Shown piece by piece: positions 28,682 to 36,957 of a DNA stretch of 64,000 nt (positions are counted from its first letter, which is position 1; the number at the start of each line of letters is the position of its first letter). The notes below the pieces were generated by a model. That model searched no databases. It was not told the DNA's origin and saw only the letters and a list, made by a program, of their open reading frames with translations. Origin of the DNA: Methanobrevibacter arboriphilus JCM 13429 = DSM 1125 (GTDB taxonomy: Archaea; Methanobacteriota; Methanobacteria; Methanobacteriales; Methanobacteriaceae); NCBI RefSeq assembly GCF_002072215.1, contig NZ_JXMW01000001.1, positions 124,001 to 188,000 on the forward strand, written 5' to 3'. A program made the translations under genes and the position numbers.

Positions 28682-29251
28682 TTAGTCTCTAATTTTATTA
28701 ATTAATTTAGCAACATTTTCAGCAAATAATTTTATTGTTCCAATACCTTCTTCATCTTCACTAGCAGTACCTTCTTCAAGTGCAAAAACCATATTCCAAT
28801 AATTTGAACCTACCATGATCATATTGTTTATAGGGAAAACCATTGCCATTTCTTGAAGTGTTAAAGTCTGACCACCTCTTCTAGCTACAGCTATTGGACC
28901 ACCAACCATCCATGAAAGAAATTGATCGGTTCCACGAGAAACTTTTCCAATTCTTTGAAGAGCCGCCATTATATCCCCTCTAGCTGTCCCAAAATAAACA
29001 GGTGCTGCAGGGATAAATCCATCAGCTTTTCTTATTTTTTCAATGATTTCATCAAGTCCGTCTTTTAAAACACAATTTCCCTCTTCTATACACTTATTAC
29101 AAGCTATACAAGACTGAATTTGCATTCCACGAAGATTTAAAATCTCAGTACTTAATCCATTTTTTTCTATTTCATCAGCACATACTTCTAAAACTTCAAC
29201 AGTATTACTATTTTTCCTAGGACTTCCACTTAATAAAATTACATCTGCCAT
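28682..29251 (-). CDS. Iron-sulfur flavoprotein of NADPH-dependent FMN reductase fold, 189 aa
   Basis: A flavodoxin-fold protein beginning with ILLSGSPRKNSNT, the FMN-phosphate loop, then a compact cysteine motif CIACNKCIEEGNC (C-x2-C-x2-C-x5-C) typical of methanogen iron-sulfur flavoproteins, which bind one [4Fe-4S] cluster and FMN. GDIMAALQRIGKVSRG and GGPIAVARRGGQT continue the flavin site. Such proteins reduce O2 or H2O2 or pass electrons from ferredoxin. I take the ATG at 29251, eight bases after ggag, rather than the in-frame GTG at 29260. It is the first of three closely packed minus-strand genes. Dimeric or tetrameric assembly is expected from the family. Confidence 0.9.
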   Translation of the reverse strand: MADVILLSGSPRKNSNTVEVLEVCADEIEKNGLSTEILNLRGMQIQSCIACNKCIEEGNCVLKDGLDEIIEKIRKADGFIPAAPVYFGTARGDIMAALQRIGKVSRGTDQFLSWMVGGPIAVARRGGQTLTLQEMAMVFPINNMIMVGSNYWNMVFALEEGTASEDEEGIGTIKLFAENVAKLINKIRD

Positions 29252-29832
29252 CTCTAACACTCCATCTAATTCAAATATTTGATATTTTGATATTTCAAAT
29301 ATTAAACAATTTTAAATACTTTACTAAAAATTGTAAATAGATTAATTATAATACACAAATATATGTATATTTTTTATTTTAATTAAATTTTATTCATTTA
29401 TTATTATCATTAAATTAAAAATAGTACTAGAAATAGTATTTAAAAATAGTACTTGAAAATAGTATTTAAAAAGTAATTGAAAATAATTTTAAAAAATGAT
29501 TTTAAAAATAGTTTAAAAAATAGTTTCTAATAATTAAAAAATAAAATTAAAAATTATTAAAATATTAAAAATAGAAAAGTATAAATACGTAAATGTATAA
29601 TACTTTTAACAAAATGTAAAAAACTATTTACAAAATGTTTAATAAGCTTAACAAAAAATTCATTAATCATTTAATAAAAAATTTAAATTAAAAAGTATCT
29701 TAAAAAGTTTTAATAAATAAAAGAATATTTTTAAAAAATAATTTAAGAAAAGAATAATCCTAAGAAAAGAATTAATTTAAGAAAAAATACCTTAAGAAAA
29801 GAATAAAGAAAGAATATATTAAGAGTGAAAAT
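29252..29832. other. Divergent intergenic region, 580 bp
   Basis: Divergent spacer between the flavoprotein (minus) and the DUF2178 gene (plus). It has degenerate repeats (aaatagtatttaaaaatagtac at 29420-29470; ttaagaaaagaata four times at 29740-29815). No gene. The plus-strand start has agagtgaaaat before the ATG. Confidence 0.55.
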
Positions 29833-30249
29833 ATGAAAACAAAACTAAAAGTAATAATAACTATTTTATTATCAAGTTTAGTAACACTACTCTGGGTTTT
29901 AGGAATTATATTTGCAAATTTCAATTTATTTATAATATCCATGATTGTGTTAATGATAACTCTTATACCGACAATTAGATATTATAAAGAACTAGATAAA
30001 TTCTTTAAAAGCAGAAATGGAGAAATAATCGAAGATGAAAGAACACAATATATTGATGAAAGAGCTTCACTTCCAGCTTTTGGATCAGTGATGGGGATAA
30101 TTATATATGCAGCAATAGCTATTTTTACTCTCAGAAACATATACCCACAATATACTCCAATGTCATATGCATTCTTTTTTACAGCAATTATAGGAATTAT
30201 AATATTTTTAATAAGTAGAATCTATTTTAAACGAAAATATAGTGAGTAA
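29833..30249 (+). CDS. DUF2178-like membrane protein, 138 aa
   Basis: Four predicted membrane spans: two at residues 8-46, then a cytoplasmic loop with the conserved patch EDERTQYIDERASLPAFGS, and two more at about 85-131. The D-E-R-x-x-x-I-x-E-R/K-A-x-x-P pattern is the hallmark of DUF2178 proteins. The family has no established function, but it is repeatedly found beside small XRE-type HTH regulators, as here: the next start codon is three bases after this stop. The regulator probably controls this operon. A role as an anti-repressor or stress-sensing membrane partner is possible but unproven. Confidence 0.82.
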   Translation: MKTKLKVIITILLSSLVTLLWVLGIIFANFNLFIISMIVLMITLIPTIRYYKELDKFFKSRNGEIIEDERTQYIDERASLPAFGSVMGIIIYAAIAIFTLRNIYPQYTPMSYAFFFTAIIGIIIFLISRIYFKRKYSE

Positions 30250-30251
30250 AA

Positions 30252-30443
30252 ATGAAAAATAGAATAAAAGAATTCAGAGCGATACATGACACTACTCAGG
30301 AAGAATTAGCTAAACAGCTACAAGTATCAAGACAAACAATTTTAGCTATTGAAAAAGATAAATATGATCCATCACTAAAACTAGCATTTAAAATAGCCAA
30401 ATTCTTTAAAGTTTCTGTAGAAGAAATATTCATAGATAAATAA
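30252..30443 (+). CDS. Small XRE-family HTH regulator, 63 aa
   Basis: The whole protein is one Cro/CI-type helix-turn-helix: KEFRAIHDTTQEELAKQLQ, then VSRQTILAIEKDKYDPSL and AFKIAKFFKVSVEEIF. Proteins of this size (YozG-like) are DNA-binding repressors without an effector domain. It starts two bases after the preceding DUF2178 stop codon, so the two are translationally coupled. The natural expectation is autoregulation of the two-gene unit. It converges with the mtnP gene, whose stop is 20 bases away on the other strand. Confidence 0.92.
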   Translation: MKNRIKEFRAIHDTTQEELAKQLQVSRQTILAIEKDKYDPSLKLAFKIAKFFKVSVEEIFIDK

Positions 30444-30463
30444 CATGTTTATAAACCAAAGGA

Positions 30464-31243
30464 TTAAACTCCAGCACCATCTAAAGCAGATGAACAATGA
30501 CAATCATATTCTCTATTCATTGATTCAACCGTTTTATAAATAAGATTAATAAGTTCTTGTCCTTTAACTTCCATTATTTCAAAAACTTCATCCATTGTTA
30601 ACTTATTTGGAGAAATAGATGCCCCATAATTAGAAACAAGGCAAATACTAGCATAACATATTTCTTTTTCTCTAGCTAATACTGCTTCAGGAAGACCAGT
30701 CATACCTACAACATTTCCACCTAAGGTTTGAAGCATTTTTACCTCAGCAGGACTTTCAAATCGTGGACCTTCATTACAAACATAAACTCCTCCTTCTACA
30801 AAGTCACCATCAGTAACAACAGATTTATTAGCTATAATTTGAGACCTCAGCCTATTACAATAAGGTTCTGTAACATCAATATGAACAACCGTATCATCAT
30901 AAAATGTTTTTTCCCTTCTAAAAGTAAAATCAATAAAGTCATCAACTATCACTAATGAACCCGGATGAATTTTTTCATCTAAAGAGCCTACTGCATTTGT
31001 AGCTATGATTTGTTTAACACCTAAGCTATGAAGCCCCCAAATATTTGCACGATAATTAATTTTATGAGGAGGTGAACTGTGATCTCCAGAGTGTCTTGGC
31101 ATAAATGCTACATCATTTTCCCCAATTTTAAAAAGAGAAATTTCTGCAGACTCACCATAAGGAGTCAGAACTATTTTCTTCTCAACATTATCAACCTCTT
31201 TTGTAATGTCATAAACACCACTACCACCAATAATACCTATCAT
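30464..31243 (-). CDS. mtnP: 5'-methylthioadenosine/methylthioinosine phosphorylase, 259 aa
   Basis: Purine nucleoside phosphorylase family member. GIIGGSGVYDI starts the protein; PRHSGDHSSPPHKINYRANI, IATNAVGSL, and NEGPRFESPAEVKM follow. It splits methylthio-nucleosides formed in polyamine synthesis. At the base-recognition site the sequence is SICLVSNYGAS, where human MTA phosphorylase has the aspartates of ATDYD. Asparagine instead of aspartate suggests a 6-oxopurine, that is methylthioinosine, as shown for the M. jannaschii enzyme of this family. The ATG at 31243 starts the conserved MIGIIGG; the in-frame ATG at 31258 adds five residues. Substrate assignment is inference from one position. 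Confidence 0.9.
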   Translation of the reverse strand: MIGIIGGSGVYDITKEVDNVEKKIVLTPYGESAEISLFKIGENDVAFMPRHSGDHSSPPHKINYRANIWGLHSLGVKQIIATNAVGSLDEKIHPGSLVIVDDFIDFTFRREKTFYDDTVVHIDVTEPYCNRLRSQIIANKSVVTDGDFVEGGVYVCNEGPRFESPAEVKMLQTLGGNVVGMTGLPEAVLAREKEICYASICLVSNYGASISPNKLTMDEVFEIMEVKGQELINLIYKTVESMNREYDCHCSSALDGAGV

Positions 31244-31314
31244 AAATACACCAAACATTAAAAAAAAATAAAAATAAAGAACAAATATAGATAATAAAAA
31301 TAAAAAAGAAAAGA

Positions 31315-32775
31315 TTAACCTTTAGTAACAGCTAATGGTACAACTTTAGCTACAATTTTAGCTATTCCAGTGCTATCAGATGTTCTAACAACCTGATCAA
31401 CATCTTTATAAGCTGCAGGTGCTTCTTCAGCAAGAACTGGGTCTGAATTAGCTCTTACATGAATACCTTTACTTTTAAGATCAGCTTTTATCTCATCACT
31501 AGTAAATTTCTTTTTAGCGCCAGTACGACTTAATTTTCTTCCAGCACCATGAGCAGTAGACCCAAAAGTTTCTTCCATAGCAATATCAGTTCCATGAAGA
31601 ATATAAGAAGCAGTTCCCATAGTTCCAGGAATTAAAATTGGTTGTCCCACTTTTCTATATTCACTTGGAATTTCAACCCTACCTGGACCAAAAGCACGAG
31701 TAGCTCCTTTTCTATGAACAATAACCTCTTGATTCCTATTTTTTATATTATGAACCTCTTTTTTAGCAATATTATGAGCAACGTCATATATAACACTCAT
31801 TTCCATATCTTCAGCAGACTGATTAAATATTCCTTCAAAAGTCTCCCTAACCCAATGAACCATCATCTGACGATTTGCCCAAGCATAGTTAGCCGCAGCA
31901 GACATAGCTCTAAAATAATTTTCAGCTTCAATAGAATCTATAGGGGCACAAGCTAATTGTCTGTCAGGTATATTAAGATTGTGTTTTTTATATGCCTTAT
32001 CCATTGCACGAAGATGGTCAGAGCAAACTTGATGACCACATCCACGAGATCCACTATGAACCATAATAGTTATTGTTCCAGGTTCAAGATTAAAAGTTTT
32101 AGCTACTTCTTCATTAAAGATTTCATTAATTTTTTGAACCTCTAAAAAATGATTTCCAGACCCTAATGAACCAAGCTGAGGAATTCCACGTTTTTTAGCC
32201 TTTTCAGATACTTTAGATGAATCAGCATCTAACATCCTACCATTTTCTTCAAGAAAATTAAGGTCTTCTTCCCAACCATATTCGTTTTCAACAGCCCATT
32301 CAGCTCCAAAGTCTAAAACATTGTCAATTTCATTGTTTTTTAGTCTAATTTTTCCCTTACTTCCAACACCAGAGGGAACATTAACAAAAAGTTTATCAAC
32401 AATTTCTTTCATTTTAGGTTTGATATCTTTTTCAGTCAGATTTGTTCTAACCATTCTGACACCACAATTAATATCAAAACCAACTCCACCAGGACTAATT
32501 ACTCCAGTACGAGTACTGAAAGCTCCAACTCCACCAATAGGAAAACCATAACCAAAATGAATATCAGGAAGGCCAATAGCAAACTTTTGTATTCCAGGAA
32601 GACAAGCTACATTAGTTATCTGTTCAATAGCTCCTTCCTCTAAACTAGAAAGTGCATCTTCTTCTAAATAAAAGCGGCCAGGAACTTTCATTTCTCTTTT
32701 AAAGTTACTAGGAATCTCCCAAACATTTGGACGAACTTCAGTAATATTTTCCTTAATATTCTTGTTTATACTCAT
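31315..32775 (-). CDS. rtcB: RNA-splicing ligase RtcB, 486 aa
   Basis: RtcB joins RNA 2',3'-cyclic phosphate or 3'-phosphate ends to 5'-OH ends with GTP and manganese; in archaea it seals tRNA exons. Visible motifs: [16 protein letters not shown] with the manganese cysteine, [29 protein letters not shown], and the C-terminal GTASYILHG, with [12 protein letters not shown] holding the histidine that is guanylated. Length is full; no intein. The ATG at 32775 has tgat four bases upstream; the frame can be opened to a TTG at 32784. The gene for its activator archease lies 420 bases upstream on the same strand, which supports the assignment. Confidence 0.97.
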   Translation of the reverse strand: MSINKNIKENITEVRPNVWEIPSNFKREMKVPGRFYLEEDALSSLEEGAIEQITNVACLPGIQKFAIGLPDIHFGYGFPIGGVGAFSTRTGVISPGGVGFDINCGVRMVRTNLTEKDIKPKMKEIVDKLFVNVPSGVGSKGKIRLKNNEIDNVLDFGAEWAVENEYGWEEDLNFLEENGRMLDADSSKVSEKAKKRGIPQLGSLGSGNHFLEVQKINEIFNEEVAKTFNLEPGTITIMVHSGSRGCGHQVCSDHLRAMDKAYKKHNLNIPDRQLACAPIDSIEAENYFRAMSAAANYAWANRQMMVHWVRETFEGIFNQSAEDMEMSVIYDVAHNIAKKEVHNIKNRNQEVIVHRKGATRAFGPGRVEIPSEYRKVGQPILIPGTMGTASYILHGTDIAMEETFGSTAHGAGRKLSRTGAKKKFTSDEIKADLKSKGIHVRANSDPVLAEEAPAAYKDVDQVVRTSDSTGIAKIVAKVVPLAVTKG

Positions 32776-33194
32776 AAGAATCAACTGTATTAATTAAATA
32801 GAAAGATAAATTTTTTATTATAAAAATATTTAGTAAATTTGTATAAATTTGTATAAAATAAAGTTTAAAGCATTAATTATATTAAATTAAAAAATTTAAT
32901 TAAACAATGTCGATTAAACACTAAATTAAAAATCTTATAAATTAGATATCAATACATTAAATTATAGTACTATATATTATACTATATAGTTTTGATGATA
33001 TTATATAATTTACTAAAAATACTATAAAAAATAAAAATAATGAAAATACTAATTAAAGTACTAAATACTAAGAATAATACTGAAAATAATAATAAAAACA
33101 ATAATATATAGTAATATATAATAATAAAAATATTAAATAAATATTATAAATACTATAAAACTATAAATACTAATTAAATACAACAATACCATAG
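32776..33194. other. Intergenic region between archease and rtcB
   Basis: AT-rich spacer with aataaaaat-type repeats (33020-33180). No gene recognised; both flanking genes read leftward. Confidence 0.5.
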
Positions 33195-33674
33195 TTATAA
33201 ATCTAAAATAACTCTTATTTTACATAATTCATTACATGAAACTTCCATCATGTGAAATGTTATTGCTTTAACTTCACTTCTTCTTTCATGGACTTTCCAA
33301 TCTATTTTCTCACCTTCAGCTATTGCATTAAGTTTATAAAACTTATTATCACCTGAATTTTTCTTTTCAATAGATACACTAAAATTTGAAAAAAGAAGAA
33401 GACTAATTTCATGAATAAATAATAATTCTTCTAAAAAATCATATAATAAAGAAACTTTATCCTCCGATTCAATGGTAAATTCTCTTATTTCTTTTTTATC
33501 TACTTTTTTAACATTAGTAATGACATTGAACATTGCTAAAGCAGAATTTTCAAAAGCTTCTTCTAATGTTTTCCCATATGCCCAATAACCAATGTCAGCA
33601 GTAACATCGAAAAATTCAAACTTTTTTTGAATATTTTTCTGATTAGTTCTATTTTCTTCAATCATATCAATCAT
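33195..33674 (-). CDS. Archease, 159 aa
   Basis: Archease is the co-factor that promotes RtcB guanylation and multiple turnover, and can alter the specificity of tRNA-modifying enzymes. The core is EFFDVTADIGYWAYGKTLEEAFENSALAMF, with the metal-binding aspartate in DVTADIG, then VSLLYDFLEELLFIHE and the ending HMMEVSCNELCKIRVILDL. The C-terminal aspartate DL is the conserved second metal ligand. The usual family start lies a little after my chosen ATG (33674); there is an alternative ATG at 33665 and a TTG at 33692. rtcB follows on the same strand. Confidence 0.93.
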   Translation of the reverse strand: MIDMIEENRTNQKNIQKKFEFFDVTADIGYWAYGKTLEEAFENSALAMFNVITNVKKVDKKEIREFTIESEDKVSLLYDFLEELLFIHEISLLLFSNFSVSIEKKNSGDNKFYKLNAIAEGEKIDWKVHERRSEVKAITFHMMEVSCNELCKIRVILDL

Positions 33675-33860
33675 GAAAATTTTTAAAGTCAATTTTTTGC
33701 TATTTAAGTTGATTTAAATCTTTTTTATCAAAATAAGTACACATAATTAAAATTCAATAATTTTAATATTACTCCTCATAAGCTCTCTCGGATTTTCTTT
33801 ATATGTATTTTTAACTAATTATATTTATGAACAAATTTGAGTTAAAATTTGAGTGATTAT

Positions 33861-34049
33861 ATGTCAAAAAATACAAATCAATATATAAGAAATGATTTAA
33901 GGAAAAAAAATGATATAAATGATTTTTTATTCTTTAAAAACATTAACTTTCAATCTTGCATGGTAATACTCTTTGTTTTTCTAGTATTACTTTTCAGTAT
34001 ATTATCTATAGCTACAACCCCTAATCCTAGTGTTATTTTTGGAATTTAA
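33861..34049 (+). CDS. Small single-span membrane protein candidate, 62 aa
   Basis: An open frame with a polar, lysine/asparagine-rich N-terminus and one strong hydrophobic segment (CMVILFVFLVLLFSILSIA, residues 36-54), ending TTPNPSVIFGI. Composition is less repetitive than the spurious frames around it, and the hydrophobic helix is well formed. There is no known family. The ATG at 33861 lacks a good ribosome binding site; an in-frame TTG is at 33849. It may be a real small membrane protein or chance. It is divergent from archease. Confidence 0.4.
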   Translation: MSKNTNQYIRNDLRKKNDINDFLFFKNINFQSCMVILFVFLVLLFSILSIATTPNPSVIFGI

Positions 34050-34518
34050 AAATAGTATCATTATTAAACTAATATTGATATTATATATTTTAATATTATA
34101 TAAATCCAATATATAACTTAAAAAATTATACTACCAAACCCTAAGTAGCTAATGAGTAAGCCATGCAAGACTTTTTATTATAAATATTAATATAGATATT
34201 TATATTAATAATTATAGTAAGAATTGCATTACAACTATGCTATTAGGAAATAATTAAATTTGTAATTAAAAGTTATAGATAGTATAAAAATTAATAATTT
34301 AAATTCAGATGATAATAGTATAAAAAGTAATCATGATGAAAAATAATTATGCTAAAAAGTAATTATTATAAAAATAATTATAATAAATAGTAATCATGAT
34401 GAAAAATATTATAATAAATAGTAATTATAACAATGAATAATCCTAATAAGACCATATAATTTATATATTAAATTATATGGCTTAAAAATAGATATATACA
34501 ATATTTAAAAATTTTTAA
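34050..34518. other. Intergenic region 3' of cdc6 with direct repeats
   Basis: A patch with more G and C at 34130-34170 (accaaaccctaagtagcta) is followed by A/T repeats. The sequence agtaatcatgatgaaaaat occurs twice, at about 34327 and 34390, and shorter versions recur. No ORB-type origin box was recognised, but the region flanks a Cdc6 gene and is a candidate to check. No gene seen. Confidence 0.5.
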
Positions 34519-35637
34519 TTATAAAAGGCATTTTTTAACATCATCAGAATTAACTCTAAGTATTATTTGTCTAGAATTTCCCCTAACTCCTTTTCCTGTG
34601 AATTTTGTATCAATCAACCGCAAAAATTCTAATTTTTCTAAAGTTCTTCCAAATGTTGCATAGCTAAGTCCTGTTTCTTCCATAAACAGCTTAGATAAGG
34701 GACCAGAATTTAAAGGCTCCTCTTTAGTTGCAATAACTTTTAACAAATCTTTTTCTGATTTATTTAATGATCTTAGTGTTTCAACTAATTTTAAAGAATT
34801 ACTTTTAGATTTAGCTTCTTCAAGGTGAGATAATTCTATTGTTTTAGATGCATTGGATTCAGCTATATTTCCACATATCCTCAATAAATCAATTCCAGTT
34901 CTCAAATCTCCTCCATCTATAGAATAATCAGTAATTTCCTCTAATATTTCATCACTAATTACTCCAGGATAAAATCCCAATTTAGCCCTATCAGTTAGAA
35001 TACTTAGTATTTCACTTCGAGTATAAGGAGGAAACGTTATCTCCTGAGGGATGAAAACTGTATTTACATTTTTATCTAATGCAAACCTAAATTCAAGTTC
35101 TGATAAAATTGCAAACAATCCGGTTCTAACTCCTGGAAATTCTTCATAAGCTCGTAATATATCATAAAATATCTTATTAATCATGTTATTTTTGAATAAA
35201 TAATCAACATCATCAAAAGCTACCAGTAATGCTTTATCTTCATCTGAAAGATGTTGCATTATTTTCTCATATACTCTTGATACAGGAATTCCTGTTTCAG
35301 GAGGAGCATGTCCAAAAATCTTTTTATGTATCTGTGAAAATATACTAAAACGAGTAGTATGTAATTGACAATTTACATAACAACAAAAAATCTTATTAGA
35401 ATTTTTTTCAACCATCTTAAAAAGTTTTTTTATTGCAGTTGTTTTTCCTGTAGCACAAGACCCAAGTATAACAGTATTAACAGGTCGCCCCTTATTTAAA
35501 GCTGGGCGAATAGACATTGCCATTCCTTCCATTTGTGAATCCCTGAAATTATAATTTTCAGGCATATAATCTGGATTAAATGCATTTATATCCTGAAATA
35601 TTGTTTCATCATGAAGTAATATATCTTCAATTCCCAT
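34519..35637 (-). CDS. cdc6: Orc1/Cdc6-type replication initiator, 372 aa
   Basis: AAA+ ATPase plus winged helix. Walker A is GSCATGKTT (around residues 59-67, fitting G-x4-GKT), Walker B is LLVAFDDVDYLF, and sensor-2 region is GGDLRTGIDLLR. The winged helix spans about 285-372 (LLKVIATKEEPLNSG, then SYATFGRTLEKLEFLRLI). Archaeal Cdc6 binds origin recognition boxes and loads MCM. Methanobacteriaceae usually have two copies; the Walker A spelling here differs from the classic YGKTGTGKT, so this is probably the divergent second copy, though the other copy is outside the window. The flanking intergenic DNA has direct repeats but no recognisable ORB. Confidence 0.93.
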   Translation of the reverse strand: MGIEDILLHDETIFQDINAFNPDYMPENYNFRDSQMEGMAMSIRPALNKGRPVNTVILGSCATGKTTAIKKLFKMVEKNSNKIFCCYVNCQLHTTRFSIFSQIHKKIFGHAPPETGIPVSRVYEKIMQHLSDEDKALLVAFDDVDYLFKNNMINKIFYDILRAYEEFPGVRTGLFAILSELEFRFALDKNVNTVFIPQEITFPPYTRSEILSILTDRAKLGFYPGVISDEILEEITDYSIDGGDLRTGIDLLRICGNIAESNASKTIELSHLEEAKSKSNSLKLVETLRSLNKSEKDLLKVIATKEEPLNSGPLSKLFMEETGLSYATFGRTLEKLEFLRLIDTKFTGKGVRGNSRQIILRVNSDDVKKCLL

Positions 35638-35731
35638 AACAATAGTATGTATAAACTTATATAAAAAAGTATATTCTAATTATCTTAAAATAAAATAAAC
35701 TATTACTAAATCTAATTGATTAGTAAATAAA

Positions 35732-36502
35732 TTATTTACTTAAATTAATTATTTCAACATCATTATTATTTTTTATCCAATCAATAAGTTTTTCAGCATA
35801 TACTAACTTTTTTTGCTTAATTTCATCAGCTTCAGCAGTTTCTAAATTGATTTCAGGTCTAGAATATTTGGTTATAATTTTTCCAAAGTCCATTCCAGCA
35901 AGAATAATCTTCTCGGCATTTAAAGCAATAGCTAAAAACACTGCCCTATCACCATCAGTAAAACCTCCGAAATTATAAAGATTAGAAAATGGTTTAGACT
36001 GAGTAGTACCTAAAATCTTATTAAACTTATTTGTGTATTTTAGTATTTGATCAAAATTATTACCATGAGCATGAAGAACAAACAAAGATCCTAAATCATT
36101 TGCCAATAATAAATCTTCAATTTTACCATCTAAATCAGTTACTATTATATCTGGAACGATATTTTCTTCTAAAAGAGCTGTTGTTGCACCATCGGCAGAA
36201 ATTAATATATAATCATCAGAGTCTTCTAAGTTAGAAATCTTTTTAACTTTTTCTATGTCTTTTTTTAATGATGGTCCTGCACCAAAAACTATGAAATTTC
36301 TTATATCTGTTTTACTTTTATGAAAATTATGAACAGTAATATTCTCATGCTCTAAATTATCCAATAAATCTTCAATTTTAATCGAATCTCTTACAGATAA
36401 TAGTTTATTCAAAATAGCAGCAGTTTTTTCATCTTCTTCTTTTGGAAATCCAAAATCCGATAATATTTTCTCATACCAAATATTCCATTCATCAAATTTC
36501 AT
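35732..36502 (-). CDS. mptE: 6-hydroxymethyl-7,8-dihydropterin pyrophosphokinase MptE-like (DUF115), 256 aa
   Basis: Archaeal-type enzyme (DUF115) that pyrophosphorylates 6-hydroxymethyldihydropterin on the way to tetrahydromethanopterin, the C1 carrier of methanogenesis. Conserved blocks: FIVFGAGPSLKKDI, then ILISADGATTALLEENIVPDIIVTDLDG, LHAHGNN, and GGFTDGDRAVFLA. The fold is unrelated to bacterial FolK. Length and layout fit the family. The ATG at 36502 is near the first conserved helix MKFDEWNIWYEKIL. It lies between cdc6 (same strand) and the divergent aminotransferase gene. Confidence is high for the family and good for the function. Confidence 0.92.
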   Translation of the reverse strand: MKFDEWNIWYEKILSDFGFPKEEDEKTAAILNKLLSVRDSIKIEDLLDNLEHENITVHNFHKSKTDIRNFIVFGAGPSLKKDIEKVKKISNLEDSDDYILISADGATTALLEENIVPDIIVTDLDGKIEDLLLANDLGSLFVLHAHGNNFDQILKYTNKFNKILGTTQSKPFSNLYNFGGFTDGDRAVFLAIALNAEKIILAGMDFGKIITKYSRPEINLETAEADEIKQKKLVYAEKLIDWIKNNNDVEIINLSK

Positions 36503-36957
36503 TATTAAAAACTATATATTTTCTATTAAATAAGTTTTTTGAAATTAATATTGCTTTTAATTAAAATTATCTTATTTTCAATTTTTAATCAACTAAAAAG
36601 CTTATAAATTAATATAACTATAAAAACAAATAAAAAAATAAGTGAATAAAAAAATAAGTGAAAAAACAAATGTACAATAATAAAAAATATAATTTATAAC
36701 TAAAAAATCAATCCAAAAAAAATAATATAAAAAAATAATATAAAAAAATAATATATAATCTTATTATTTAAACATTGAATTTTAATTATTCTAATCATTT
36801 TAATTAAATAATATAATAAATTAAGCACTATAATTATACCCAATAGAAAAGCTTTTTATATATATTAAATAAAGTTTGTAATATAGTTTAAGATATTTTA
36901 TAATTAAACTATAAATAATCATTCTTATAGCAAATAATCAATTGGAGGAATAAATAA
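36503..36957. other. Divergent intergenic region with aminotransferase promoter
   Basis: Spacer between mptE (minus) and the class V aminotransferase gene (plus). It begins with A-rich repeats of aaaaaaataatat and contains the promoter listed at 36846-36866. The ribosome binding site ggagg is at 36943-36947. Confidence 0.6.
36846..36866 (+). promoter_or_regulatory. BRE/TATA promoter of the class V aminotransferase gene
   Basis: gaaaagctttttatatatatt combines an A-rich BRE (gaaaag) and a TATA box (tttatatata). Initiation would fall near 36885-36890, leaving a 70-nt leader with the strong ggagg site before the ATG at 36958. Confidence 0.6.

Noticed and set aside
34050-34518. Replication origin with ORB boxes
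   Set aside because: No recognisable ORB core or strong dyad was found; only ordinary A/T direct repeats.
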